Part shown: piece by piece, positions 33,490 to 43,767 of the stretch
Position numbering within the stretch: the stretch's first letter is position 1
How the letters are laid out: each line of letters begins with the position of its first letter
DNA from: Variovorax sp. PBL-H6
GTDB taxonomy: Bacteria > Pseudomonadota > Gammaproteobacteria > Burkholderiales > Burkholderiaceae_C
Direction: 5' to 3'
NCBI RefSeq assembly: GCF_901827155.1
Contig: NZ_LR594660.1
Location: forward strand, 558,001 to 622,000
DNA length: 64,000 bases
The notes under the pieces: model-generated
What the model was told of the DNA's origin: nothing
The model's database searches: none
Seen by the model: only the letters and a program-made list of their open reading frames with translations
Made by a program: the position numbers and the translations under genes

Positions 33490-36400
33490 ATGCGACCCTA
33501 CTTCAAACGTGCCGTTTCAGCCTTGCTGAGCGCAACAATTGCCCTGCAACCCGTCCTGGCCGCTGCTTCAGAACACATGTACCGCATTCCCATCGACCTC
33601 AAGGTCGGTCAGAGCGCGGCGGACTTGGAGATTCAGCCCGCGGCCACGGACTTCGGGGATGTCGCGCGCACGCAAAGCAGCACGCGCCCTGTCAGGGTCG
33701 TGAACCACAGCGACGTGCCCGTGGCAGGTATGGCCGTACGCGCGGAGGCTCCTTTTGCCATCGACACGCAGGGCTGCTCGATGTTGCCTGCCGGTGGCGA
33801 TTGCACGATGCTGGTCTCGTACCTCCCGCAGACGGCAGGCCTCCATACCGGCACCTTGACGGTCCATGGCGCAGGCGCCAAGGCTGAAGCGCAACTCCTG
33901 GGCAATTCCGTGCCGCTGCTGTCGGACGTGGAAATCTCCGACAGCGGCTGGAACTTCGGCACCTGGAAAGTCGGGACCACCAGCACCAGCAAGCAGCTCG
34001 CCATCAAGAACACGGGCACGGCGCCGGTTAGCCTGAGCCAGCCCTACTTGCTCGAGGCAGGCGGCGGTGACTTCAAGCTGAGCGACAACTGCGGTGGTTC
34101 GCTCGCGCCAGGCAACACCTGCATCGTGACCGTCTCGTTCACCCCGACGGCGCTGGGTCAACGCATGGGCGCGCTGCGCGTGAAGAGCGGAGAGAAGGTG
34201 CGCGACGTCTGGCTCCTGGGTATCGGCGGCACCGAGACCATTCCCACAACGCCGACACCGAAGCTGGTGACCTCCTCGACCGTGGACTTCGGGACCCTGG
34301 AACCGGATGCGGGCACGGTGACGCGGACCGTCACCCTCGTCAACGCGGGAACCAAGGCGCTGCAGCTCTCGGCGGCCGCGCTCAAGGGCGCCGACGCGGG
34401 CTCCTTCACCCTCCAGAACCAATGCCCGGAGGCGCTCGCCGAGCGTGCGACATGTGCCATCGACGTCAGCCTGAACCCGACGGGGCACAAGTCCTACAGC
34501 GCCAGCCTCGAGCTGGCGTCGGATGACCCCGCAAGCCCTGCCGCCGTCGGCCTGGTCGCGCGCTCGGTTGCACTGAACTCCAAGCTGGTCGCAGCCCCCA
34601 CGACCGTGGACTTCGGCGAGACGACGCTCAACGCCGCGGTCAAGAGGACGGTGCGACTCACGAACACGGGCACCGTTGCGGCCAACGTGATGCAAACGTC
34701 TGCCTCGCCCGCGAGCAGCTTCGTGGTGCTGAGCGGCTGCACCGACGAGTTGGCGCCCCAGGGAACCTGTGACCTCGAAGTCCAGTTCTCGGCCGCCGCG
34801 CTCGACTACGCGGGCGGTTCCCTCACCGTCACGACGGGCGAAGGCCAGAACCTGCAAATCCCGCTCACCGGCTATGTCATTTCGCCGCGCATCCAGGTTG
34901 CACCTGCAACCGTGGACTTCGGCAGCGTCGGCGTCGGACTGACCGCCGCGACCAAGACTGTCGACGTCACCAATACCGGCCGCCTTCCCCTGGAAGTCAA
35001 TGGCATCGGCGTGACCGACCCCGAGCGCTTCTCGAGCAGCAACAACTGCGGCACCCCGCTGCAGCCGAACCAGTCGTGCCAAGTCGCAGTGAGCTTCACA
35101 CCGCTGGACGGAAAGCAGGCTCTCGCCTCGCTGGCCATCGAGAATAACGACCCCCGCCAACCCTTGGCCCTGGTGACGCTGAAGGGACAAGGTCTCGTCG
35201 GCGAGGTGAACGTCTCACCGGCGTCCCTTGAATTCGGCGAAGTGGCCAAGGACGTGGCTTCTGCCGCGAAAACAGTCACCGTGACGAACCCGGGCCCCGG
35301 CAGCATCCGGGTCTCGAGCGTGGGCGTTCGCGCTCCCGGCAACCAGGTCTTCAGTTTGGCCAACGACTGTGGCAGCGCCATGGATGCCGGTGCCTCGTGC
35401 TCCATCGCGGTCCAGTTCACCCCCAACGCGAGTGGTCGCAGCTGGGCCGGCTCCCTGGACGTCCAGACCTCCGACGGCACCGAAAAATCCGTTCTCCTGA
35501 CCGGGGCGGGTGCCGCTATTGCTGGCAACGTCCGCGTGTTCCCCGAGTCGCTCGACTTCGGCTCGGTGGGCATCCCCCAGGCGGTCACCCGCAAGTTCAC
35601 GCTGACCAATACTGGCGCCACCGCGGTCGCCATCGCCGGCGTGAACGTGACGGGCGCGGACGCCGCGAATTTCACGACCACCAGCACCTGTGGCGCCAGC
35701 CTGGGTGCAACGGCCTCCTGCGAGGTCCAGGTGCGGGCTGACGTGGCCGCCGCCCAGACGTACTCGGCTGAGGTGACGGCATCGCTCGGTAACGGCCAGG
35801 CCTTGAGCGTCCATGTGGCCGCCCAGGGCACCACGGCCACCCCCACGCTCCTCGCTGCGACGCCGGACGCCCTCGACTTCGGGGGGGGGAGCATTGGCAC
35901 CCCGCTCGACCGGGTGGTGCGCATCGACAACGTCGGTACGACTGCAGTCGGCGTGGCCAGCGCTACGGTGACGGGCGAAGCCTTTAGCCTGGTGAACTCC
36001 GCCTGCTCGAGCAGCCTCGCCCCCGCCGCCTCCTGCGGCGTGACGGTGCGCTACAACTCCACCGCCGGCGGCGCCGAAGCGGGCATGCTGACCGTGCAAT
36101 CCACGGGCGGCCAGCGCCTGACCGTCCCGCTGGCGGGGACGGCAGCAGCACCGGCGATGCGGCTCAGTGACGCATCCCTTTCTTTCGGCAGCGTCGCACT
36201 CGGCCAGACCGCCAGCAAGACGCTGACGGTGACCAACCAGGGCGATGCGAGCCTGGTCATCCGGACGTTCAAGCTCACGGGAACCGCAGAGTTCAACGTG
36301 ATTGAGAACTGCACGACCACCCCGGTGGCGCCGCACGGCTCTTGCCAGTTGACCGTGGCCTACACGCCCGTGGCGGCCGGCCAACGCAGCGCGTCGCTGG

Positions 36401-39400
36401 CCCTCAGCTCCAACGACCTGTCCAATCCGACTGCCGTCGTGAACCTGTCCGCAACGACCCCCGGTGGCGGAGATGGCGAGGAAGGCACCGCATCCATCCG
36501 GGTGTCCCCTGGCCAGGTGACCTTCGCGTCGACCGCCGTCGGCAAGGTTTCCTCCGTGGTCTACGTGAACGTCTCGAACGTCGGCACTGGCACGCTGGAT
36601 ATTCGCGGCCTGGATGTCCTTGACACCGCTGCGTTCAACCAGAGCAGCAACTGCGGCTCCGCACTGGCTTCCCAGCAGTCGTGCCAGGTCGCTGTCATCT
36701 TTGCGCCGACTGGCGCGGGCCTCCACAGCTCGGCGCTGGTCATCGATTCGAACGACGCCAAACTGCCCCAGTTCCTCGTTCCGCTGTCCGGCGTGGGCAG
36801 CTCCGGCTACATCGAGGTCACGCCGACCACCCTCGCCTTCGGTGGCGTGCGCGTGGGCGAGCTCTCGCCGGCGAAGGTCGTCACGATGACCAATCGCGGC
36901 AGCGCCGTCACCAAGCTCACAGGCATCAGTCTGCAGGGCACAGGTGCTGACCAGTTTGCGGCCAACAACGATTGCGGCCTGGGCCTCGAGCCCGGTCAAT
37001 CCTGTTCCGCCCTGGTTGCCTACCAGCCGGACGCGGCATCCGCCACGCAAGCCCGCCTCCTGGTCCAGACGAGCGCCGGCACATCCATTGCGGTCGCCCT
37101 GAGCGGCTACGGCACGTCCACGACGGCACCTGCCACCTCGGTGTCCCTGAGCCAGCCGGCTGTCGATTTCGGGCGAGTCGTCATCAACAAGTCGATTTCT
37201 CAAAAGCTGCGGCTGAGCAACAACGGCGACGTGGACGTGGTGGTCGACAGCATCAACCTCAACGGCTCGGACCTCGCCGCCTTCTCGCGCGGCCTCGACT
37301 GCGTGGTACGCCTGGTCCCAGGCACCAGCTGCGACATCGTGGTCAGCGGCACGCCCCGCGAGGAGCGCGACCATGCCGCCCAACTCGACATCCGCTTCAA
37401 GACGGCCGATGTGTCGCTGGCACCCGTGCCCCTGCACGTGCAGGGCGTCGCCAAGGCGCCCGCCGCCACGGTCACCGTGACGCCACTCGCGCTGACCTAC
37501 GAGAACGTTGCACTGGGCACGCCCTCGAGCAAGCAGGTCCGGGTTGCGAACCAGGGGCCCGACGCCGTGGCCCTCAATCAGCGCATCGTCAGCGGCAGCG
37601 CCAGCTTCTCTGTGACCACCGGCTGCGACACGCTCATCGCGACCGGCCAGTACTGTGACCTGACCGTTCAATATGTCGGCAGCGGTTCCGAGGACCAGGC
37701 CGAGCTCACGCTCGTGACCGAGACGCAGCAAACGGTGAAGGTTGAGTTGGCCAGCGTCCAGACGCAAGTGACCGCTCCGAAACTTTCGCTCTCGACCGCC
37801 GCACTCGACTTCGGCTCCGACGACGTGGGCACGGCATCCGCCGAGCAGGAAGTCGTCGTGCGCAATACCGGCACGGCAGCACTTCAAATTTCCGGCATCG
37901 GCATCGGTGGCGAGTTCACCAAGCGCACGACCTGCGGCTCCTCCGTGGCGCCGGAGGGCACCTGCAGCGTGTTCGTGCAGCATTCACCGGTCACCGGCGG
38001 GACGCACGCTGACTGGCTCCTCGTTTCGACCAACGACCCGACGACCCAGACCGCCCGCGTGGCGTTGAATGGCGTGGGCCGCATCGGCGTGCTCGCGGTC
38101 AACCCGGCGACCTTGGGCTTCGGCGCACTCGCCATCGGAGCCTCAGCCCAACTGTCCGTCCAGGTGCAAAACGTCGGTACCGCGGCACTGCCTATTACCG
38201 GCATCACGGTTGAGGGCGACAGCGCCCAGGCATTCACCGCCACGCCGTCCTGCCCGGATTCCCTGGGCGCGGGCCAGTCCTGCACCGTGACTGTCGCCTT
38301 CTCGCCGACGATGGCCGGCCGGCATGAAGCTGCGCTGCGCATCGTTCCGCTCTCTGGCGAGTCCCGCGTCGTGTCCCTGGCTGGTGAAGGCCCGCCGGCG
38401 CACATCTCCGTGACTCCGACGAACGTGTCCTTTGCTGACCAGCCCGTCGGATTCACGTCGGCACCCCAGGTGGTGACCCTCACCAACGACGGCCTCCAGA
38501 GCGTTGCCGTGTACTCCGCGCAGGTGACTGCCGGAACCTCGAGCTACGGCGCGACTTCTGGTTGCCCGGGCATCCTGGCGGCCGGGGAGCAGTGCCAAGT
38601 TGCCGTCGCCTTCACGCCGGCCGGCGCCGGCCCGCGCACCGGCACGCTTCGCCTGTCGACTTCCAACTCCGCAGGCGCCATCGACGTCGCCTTGACGGGG
38701 ACCGGCATCACCACGACCGCCCAGGCTACGCCGACCGCGGTGGACTTCGGGGTCGTCTATTCCACGGCCCCACAAGACCGCCTGGTGACCGTGAACAACA
38801 CCGGGACCCTCCCGATGCGGGTCAGCTCGGTCTCGCTCACGAGTCAAGCCGGCTTCGCAACAGAAAACGCATGCGGCGAAGCCATCGACGCCGGCTCGTC
38901 CTGCGACATCCTCGTGCGCGCTACCGGCCAGGGCAATGGCGCTCTGAGCTCGTCACTGGTCATCATGACGACCGCCGGCCAGCTGACCGTCCCACTGACC
39001 GCGACCGCCTCGTCGCCGAGCATTGTTGCCGTCAGCCCGAGCATGGTCCCCGCGGCCGGCGGCGCGACCGTCGTCGTGCAAGGTACGGGCTTCTCCGACA
39101 CGACGCAGGTCTTCATCGGCGGCGTCGAGGCCGCACCGGTGAACCTCGTCAGCGCCACGCAGCTGACCGTCACCGCGCCGGCGCACGCCGCGGGCCTCGC
39201 GGACATGCGCCTGGTGAACAACGGCGTGACCACGGCGTCGCGCGCTGGTGCTGTCCAGTACGTGGCTGCACCGACCATCGCTGACGTGTCCCCCGCGTCC
39301 GGGTCCCTCGCGGGCGGGTGGACGACCCAGGTGTCGGGGACCAACTTTGTTGCCGGCATGACCGCAACGGTTGAAGGCCGGCTTGCGACCATCGTTGTGC

Positions 39401-42400
39401 GCAGCCTCACGCAGGCTACTGTGACCGTGCCAGCGCGCACAATCGTCGCCGAAGGCAGCGTTGCCCTGAGCGTGACGAACGTCGCCGGCACCGCCAGCCT
39501 TCCGGCCGCCATCCAGTACGTCGCTCCGGCGGCCGACCTGGCCTGGGGTCCGGCCGGCGGCAATTTCGGTGCCGTGGCGCAGGGCTCCTCGGCCTCCAGC
39601 ACGGTGACCCTCACCAACGCCGGCACGGCGCCGGTCATGCTCTCGAGCATCATCGTCAGCTCCCCGACGGCTTCGGTCTTCTCGCTCGGGACACAGGGCA
39701 CCTGCCCGCAGGCATTCCCCGCCTCCTTGGCGGCAAAGGCCAGCTGCACCGTCGAGGTCATCGCCACCGGTTCGACCCTGGGCGCCGCGTCCGGGACCGT
39801 GGTCGCCGCGACCTCCGTGCCGCAGGGCGGCTCCACGGCGCCGCTTTCCTTGTTCGCAACGGTCGAGGAACCCGACTTCGCCTTGTCGAACTCCGCGGGT
39901 GGGCTCGGCCTGGTCAGCGGAAACTTCGGCGTCGTGGCCGCGCTTAGCGAAGCCGGCCAGGGCAACCCCGCGGTCGCACGCAACATCTACCTGCTGAACC
40001 TGGTCCAGGCAGCCGCTACGCGCATCAACGAGCCGGTCATTACCATCACCGGCCCCGACGCTCCCCACTTCCGCATCACGAATGTCGTGGCAGCTGCCAG
40101 CAGCGGCTCGAACAAGGTCAGCGGCGCTACGATTGCGCCCGATAAGTTGAGCGCTACGGGCGCGGTCGTTGACGTCGGCAACGGCGCCTACCCCCACCTC
40201 GCTGTCGTGTTGTCCTACGCACCGCTGGCCAAGGGCGTTCACAACGCACAGTTGACCATTCGGTACAACGGCGCGCGCCAGGTGCAACTGCCGCTGTACG
40301 GTGAAGCGCAGTACTTCAACAAGGCCGAGCTCTCCAGCTCGAGTGCCCTGCCCGTGGTTGCGCCTTCTGGGGACTTCGGGACGCTGTCGTACAACGAGGC
40401 ATCCGAAGCTGCCGGGTCAGCAGTCAAGACCTTCTATCTGCTGACCACGGAATCGCAGGGCAAGCTGCTCAAGGTGAGCGACCTTCAACTCGTGGGCGCG
40501 GACGCGGGAGCGTTCCACATCACGTCCATTTCGCCGAAAGCCGCGGGCGACCGCCTGCCGGCGCAATCCATCGCGCCACTGGAGATGGCGCAAACGAGCG
40601 CCACTTCACCGCTCGGTGTCACCGTGCAATTCCAGCCGACCCGGATGGGCCAGCACGACGCGCAGCTGTTGCTTTCGCACAATGCCGACAACGGCTCTCC
40701 GACCATCCTGGCTCTCAGGGGAACCGGCGCGCGCGACGTGCGTGTGGTGGCCTCCGGCGGCGCAGGTGAGGTCGCGATTCCCTCGTTCCCGAGCGTCGGC
40801 TTGGGAGCCGAGGCCACCCTGACGACCTATGTTCGCAACCTTGGCACGGTGGGTAGCCTCACCGTGACGGGAATTCAGGTCGTAGGCTCGCCGGCCTTCT
40901 CCATCTCCGAAGCCGGCGCGGCTACCGTGACGAACAAGAACGGCGCGACGCCCTATCCCGCAGGTACGCGCTACGCCGCGTACACGCGAACGCTGACGGA
41001 CCCGTCCGTTGCGAGCGGATGGACGGACATGTACACCCAGCTGAAGTTCAAGCCGACCACCACCGGGGCGCACACGGCCACCGTGACCGTCTTCCACGAT
41101 GGCCCTGGCGGCAAGACGTCCTTCGAAATCAGCGGGGAGGGCGTGCGCGCAGCGGCAGCACTGTCTGAGACCGCCGGTTCGCCCGCAGCGGTGCCCAATG
41201 GCAACTTGGGCTCCGCCACTTTCAACGGCGAAGCAGGCGCGCCTGCCGAGGCGGTGGCGAAGACGTTCTTCGTCGTCAACACCACCGGGGTCGGAACGCT
41301 GCGCGTGAACCGAATCCGCTTGGCCGGCCCTGACGCAGCGAGTTTCAAGATTGTTGCGTACAGCGGCGCCACCTCTGTGTCGACTCAGGACGTGTCTCCG
41401 GCCAACATGGTCGAGGGCGCGTACCCGAGCCTGTCGTTTCGCATCCAGTTCACGCCGACCAAGTCCGGGAGCCACACAGCGCAAGTGTTGGTGGACCACG
41501 ACGGCATGAACACGTCTCCGCTGGCACTCGACCTGCAGGGCCAGGGCGTGCGTGATGTCGTCCTGCAAGCCGCGAATGTCGACAAGGGCATCGTTGCCGT
41601 GGGCGCAACCGCCACCGGCACGGCCTTTGTGCGCAATGTCGGCACGCGCGGAAGCGTCACGTATACCGGCATCCAGTTGACGGGCGACCCCGCATTCACG
41701 GCGGTTTCGGCCAATTTCGCACGCCGCGGCGCGGAGACGCAGTATGGACCGACCACCACGTTCCCGGCAGGGGCCACTTCGGCAAGCTTCAGCATGCAGG
41801 GGGCGGATGTCGCGACGGCGCCGGCCACGTCCACCGACCTGGCCCTCAACTTCAAGTTCACCCCGACCCAGCGCGGCAGGGTCACAGCGACGGTGACGGT
41901 GTTCCATGACGGACCTGGCGGCAGCACGACGTTTCAGCTAGAGGGCACGGGCGTGCAGGCGACCGCGGCCTGGTCGGACAGCTCATCTGCCGTCGACCCT
42001 GTCGTCTCGCCCGACTTCGGCCTCGTCACGTACAACCCGAACGGCGTCAACGCATCAAAGGGTAAGGTCTTCTATGTGGTGAACCCTACGCAAGCGGGCA
42101 GCCTCCAAATTACGAGATTCCGCATCGTCGGACCCGATGCTTCGGCCTTTTCGATTGCCTCATATACAGGGGCCGTTCCACCGGCGGGAACTCGCGACGT
42201 CGCCGTCAATCTCCCGGCCGGCTCGTACGTCCGGATTGAGTTCGCTCCGAACAAGATTGGCGACTTCAATGCGCAGCTACTGGTCGAGCACAACGGCGAC
42301 AACGTCTCCCCCCTGCCGCTCGACCTCACTGCGCGCACGGCGTATGACGTGAGCTTCGCAGTGTCCGAGGGCCCGGGGTATGTGCCGCCCACTCCCCTCG

Positions 42401-43419
42401 GCGATGCACTCGTCGGCAGCTCCTCGTTCAAGTATTTCTTCGTGCGCAACATGGGGACGGCGGGTGCGGTCCGGTTCACCGGTGTTCAGGTCCAGTCGGG
42501 TACCCCGTTCAAGATTGCCGCGACAGGTCGAGGCTCTCGGGATTCGACAACGGCGAGCTCGATAACGAACTACGCAAGTCCTTACCTGGAATCAGTGACA
42601 CGGGACCTGCCTGGCTTCGACGCGGCTACTGCACCTTCTGGTGCAACTGACTTCGCAGTCCGAATTGCCTTCACGCCAACGACGATGGGTATCAGCACAG
42701 CCCTCGTCACCGTATTCCACGACGGCCCGGGGGGGCAGACGAGCTTCACGGTCTCCGGCACAGGGGTCTATCGTGAGTTGTCTGTCGTGCACCATCCGGC
42801 CTTTGCTGTGCCGTACAACAGCGGGGGGTACCCTGACAGCGTTGAGTTCTTGAACACGGGAACAGCGACCATCCCTAGTGTGGTATTCGGAAATAGCGTT
42901 ACCAGCCCATTCTTTGGAGATAGCAACAACTGCGTGAACGTTCCGCCTGGTCAAACTTGCGCACTCTCGTTCTACCTGAGCGCTGGCTCTAGTATCGGGG
43001 TAGGAACTTACAGCGTTGCATACACGGCGACGATTCCCGATGGCGGGACAATCAAGGGCGTGAAGCCACTGACCGCAACCATCCTTGGTAACAAACCAAA
43101 CGTCGTCTCACCGGCTAATGGCTTGGTGGACTTCGGTGCACTGGCCGTGGGCACGTCGAAGACACTCAATGCGACCGTGCGCAACGACGGGACGCAGAAT
43201 GCAAACTGGACCGGAATCAACAACGTGACGGGCTACAACAACTTTGTCCCGGCGAACTTCACCTATGACATGTCGGCGTGCAGCAATGTCGCTCCCGGCG
43301 CCAGTTGCGTCGTGAAGGTGACGGCTACCCGCAAGGCGTTGACCACGGGCACCTACGGCCCGGTCGCTCCCACGCCTTACACGCAGTACGGCACCAGGCT
43401 CCAGTTCAAGTTCAGCTGA
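33490..43419 (+). CDS. Giant exported protein of tandem Ig-like (ASH / choice-of-anchor D) repeats
   Basis: A single 3309-residue frame opens with a signal peptide (MRPYFKRAVSALLSATIALQ, cleavage near VLAAASE). From about residue 50 to 1840 come about 17 repeats of about 105 residues. Each has a 'xxxDFGxVxVGxxxxxxVxVxNTG' opening and a pair of cysteines (as in NNCGTPLQPNQSCQVAVSF). This is the ASH/choice-of-anchor D Ig-like fold. Two IPT/TIG domains follow (about 1840-2015), then a different set of about 130-residue repeats, three of them ending HDGPGG-TSF. No C-terminal anchor, sorting motif or secretion tail is visible. The cysteines suggest disulfides in an oxidising compartment, and adhesion is a plausible role. 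Confidence 0.85.
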   Translation: MRPYFKRAVSALLSATIALQPVLAAASEHMYRIPIDLKVGQSAADLEIQPAATDFGDVARTQSSTRPVRVVNHSDVPVAGMAVRAEAPFAIDTQGCSMLPAGGDCTMLVSYLPQTAGLHTGTLTVHGAGAKAEAQLLGNSVPLLSDVEISDSGWNFGTWKVGTTSTSKQLAIKNTGTAPVSLSQPYLLEAGGGDFKLSDNCGGSLAPGNTCIVTVSFTPTALGQRMGALRVKSGEKVRDVWLLGIGGTETIPTTPTPKLVTSSTVDFGTLEPDAGTVTRTVTLVNAGTKALQLSAAALKGADAGSFTLQNQCPEALAERATCAIDVSLNPTGHKSYSASLELASDDPASPAAVGLVARSVALNSKLVAAPTTVDFGETTLNAAVKRTVRLTNTGTVAANVMQTSASPASSFVVLSGCTDELAPQGTCDLEVQFSAAALDYAGGSLTVTTGEGQNLQIPLTGYVISPRIQVAPATVDFGSVGVGLTAATKTVDVTNTGRLPLEVNGIGVTDPERFSSSNNCGTPLQPNQSCQVAVSFTPLDGKQALASLAIENNDPRQPLALVTLKGQGLVGEVNVSPASLEFGEVAKDVASAAKTVTVTNPGPGSIRVSSVGVRAPGNQVFSLANDCGSAMDAGASCSIAVQFTPNASGRSWAGSLDVQTSDGTEKSVLLTGAGAAIAGNVRVFPESLDFGSVGIPQAVTRKFTLTNTGATAVAIAGVNVTGADAANFTTTSTCGASLGATASCEVQVRADVAAAQTYSAEVTASLGNGQALSVHVAAQGTTATPTLLAATPDALDFGGGSIGTPLDRVVRIDNVGTTAVGVASATVTGEAFSLVNSACSSSLAPAASCGVTVRYNSTAGGAEAGMLTVQSTGGQRLTVPLAGTAAAPAMRLSDASLSFGSVALGQTASKTLTVTNQGDASLVIRTFKLTGTAEFNVIENCTTTPVAPHGSCQLTVAYTPVAAGQRSASLALSSNDLSNPTAVVNLSATTPGGGDGEEGTASIRVSPGQVTFASTAVGKVSSVVYVNVSNVGTGTLDIRGLDVLDTAAFNQSSNCGSALASQQSCQVAVIFAPTGAGLHSSALVIDSNDAKLPQFLVPLSGVGSSGYIEVTPTTLAFGGVRVGELSPAKVVTMTNRGSAVTKLTGISLQGTGADQFAANNDCGLGLEPGQSCSALVAYQPDAASATQARLLVQTSAGTSIAVALSGYGTSTTAPATSVSLSQPAVDFGRVVINKSISQKLRLSNNGDVDVVVDSINLNGSDLAAFSRGLDCVVRLVPGTSCDIVVSGTPREERDHAAQLDIRFKTADVSLAPVPLHVQGVAKAPAATVTVTPLALTYENVALGTPSSKQVRVANQGPDAVALNQRIVSGSASFSVTTGCDTLIATGQYCDLTVQYVGSGSEDQAELTLVTETQQTVKVELASVQTQVTAPKLSLSTAALDFGSDDVGTASAEQEVVVRNTGTAALQISGIGIGGEFTKRTTCGSSVAPEGTCSVFVQHSPVTGGTHADWLLVSTNDPTTQTARVALNGVGRIGVLAVNPATLGFGALAIGASAQLSVQVQNVGTAALPITGITVEGDSAQAFTATPSCPDSLGAGQSCTVTVAFSPTMAGRHEAALRIVPLSGESRVVSLAGEGPPAHISVTPTNVSFADQPVGFTSAPQVVTLTNDGLQSVAVYSAQVTAGTSSYGATSGCPGILAAGEQCQVAVAFTPAGAGPRTGTLRLSTSNSAGAIDVALTGTGITTTAQATPTAVDFGVVYSTAPQDRLVTVNNTGTLPMRVSSVSLTSQAGFATENACGEAIDAGSSCDILVRATGQGNGALSSSLVIMTTAGQLTVPLTATASSPSIVAVSPSMVPAAGGATVVVQGTGFSDTTQVFIGGVEAAPVNLVSATQLTVTAPAHAAGLADMRLVNNGVTTASRAGAVQYVAAPTIADVSPASGSLAGGWTTQVSGTNFVAGMTATVEGRLATIVVRSLTQATVTVPARTIVAEGSVALSVTNVAGTASLPAAIQYVAPAADLAWGPAGGNFGAVAQGSSASSTVTLTNAGTAPVMLSSIIVSSPTASVFSLGTQGTCPQAFPASLAAKASCTVEVIATGSTLGAASGTVVAATSVPQGGSTAPLSLFATVEEPDFALSNSAGGLGLVSGNFGVVAALSEAGQGNPAVARNIYLLNLVQAAATRINEPVITITGPDAPHFRITNVVAAASSGSNKVSGATIAPDKLSATGAVVDVGNGAYPHLAVVLSYAPLAKGVHNAQLTIRYNGARQVQLPLYGEAQYFNKAELSSSSALPVVAPSGDFGTLSYNEASEAAGSAVKTFYLLTTESQGKLLKVSDLQLVGADAGAFHITSISPKAAGDRLPAQSIAPLEMAQTSATSPLGVTVQFQPTRMGQHDAQLLLSHNADNGSPTILALRGTGARDVRVVASGGAGEVAIPSFPSVGLGAEATLTTYVRNLGTVGSLTVTGIQVVGSPAFSISEAGAATVTNKNGATPYPAGTRYAAYTRTLTDPSVASGWTDMYTQLKFKPTTTGAHTATVTVFHDGPGGKTSFEISGEGVRAAAALSETAGSPAAVPNGNLGSATFNGEAGAPAEAVAKTFFVVNTTGVGTLRVNRIRLAGPDAASFKIVAYSGATSVSTQDVSPANMVEGAYPSLSFRIQFTPTKSGSHTAQVLVDHDGMNTSPLALDLQGQGVRDVVLQAANVDKGIVAVGATATGTAFVRNVGTRGSVTYTGIQLTGDPAFTAVSANFARRGAETQYGPTTTFPAGATSASFSMQGADVATAPATSTDLALNFKFTPTQRGRVTATVTVFHDGPGGSTTFQLEGTGVQATAAWSDSSSAVDPVVSPDFGLVTYNPNGVNASKGKVFYVVNPTQAGSLQITRFRIVGPDASAFSIASYTGAVPPAGTRDVAVNLPAGSYVRIEFAPNKIGDFNAQLLVEHNGDNVSPLPLDLTARTAYDVSFAVSEGPGYVPPTPLGDALVGSSSFKYFFVRNMGTAGAVRFTGVQVQSGTPFKIAATGRGSRDSTTASSITNYASPYLESVTRDLPGFDAATAPSGATDFAVRIAFTPTTMGISTALVTVFHDGPGGQTSFTVSGTGVYRELSVVHHPAFAVPYNSGGYPDSVEFLNTGTATIPSVVFGNSVTSPFFGDSNNCVNVPPGQTCALSFYLSAGSSIGVGTYSVAYTATIPDGGTIKGVKPLTATILGNKPNVVSPANGLVDFGALAVGTSKTLNATVRNDGTQNANWTGINNVTGYNNFVPANFTYDMSACSNVAPGASCVVKVTATRKALTTGTYGPVAPTPYTQYGTRLQFKFS

Positions 43420-43440
43420 AGCCGACAAGCGGCCACATCA

Positions 43441-43473
43441 CAGAGCCCGGGAGAACCCGGGCTCTGTTCTTTT
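43441..43473 (+). terminator. Rho-independent terminator of the giant gene
   Basis: CAGAGCCCGGG-agaa-CCCGGGCTCTG followed by TTCTTTT, 22 bp after the stop codon. Confidence 0.9.
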
Positions 43474-43545
43474 GCATCCTGGTTAGGGCGCGCCTGGAGC
43501 TTTCGGGTTAGGACACGGCCTGCCCAGCCGCTGCATACTCGCCGA

Positions 43546-43665
43546 CGCCCTTCATTGGAGGGGTGCATCATGATTGCATCGTCGTCGCGCTGCAATACCC
43601 CTCTCCTCCTCCCTTCTTGCGTGACGACCCTGGCCCCCTGTGAAGCATCACACGGGGGCCCTTTT
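43546..43665 (+). ncRNA. Candidate structured small RNA with CU-rich loop (first copy)
   Basis: After the giant gene's terminator there is a short interval with no gene. A possible -10 (CATACT, 43534-43539) precedes a stem made from GAGGGGTGCA (43558-43567) and TGCAATACCCCTC (43591-43603). The single-stranded motif CTCCTCCTCCCTT (43603-43615) follows. The unit ends in a strong terminator hairpin, GGCCCCCTGTG...CACGGGGGCC, then CTTTT. The same 13-mer occurs in a second terminator-ended unit at 51723-51822. CU-rich single strands of this type are complementary to ribosome-binding sites. No protein frame fits. Confidence 0.5.
43632..43665 (+). terminator. Terminator hairpin of the first candidate small RNA
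   Basis: GGCCCCCTGTG-aagcatca-CACGGGGGCC followed by CTTTT. It comes 160 bp after the previous terminator, so it must end a separate transcript. Confidence 0.8.
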
Positions 43666-43767
43666 CTCGCTGCAGCGTCTGCTCCTGAAGAGAGGCCCGC
43701 TAGCAGGCGTTGCCCGTCTGCGCCTCTCGAGCAGGCACTTTTGTTTCGCTTTCGGGCGAAGCGGCCC

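Noticed and set aside
33568..37983. Very long antisense frames (up to 922 codons) on the minus strand inside the giant repeat gene
   Set aside because: They mirror the periodic codon use of the repeats, are Arg/His/Gly-rich, and have no ribosome sites or recognisable domains.
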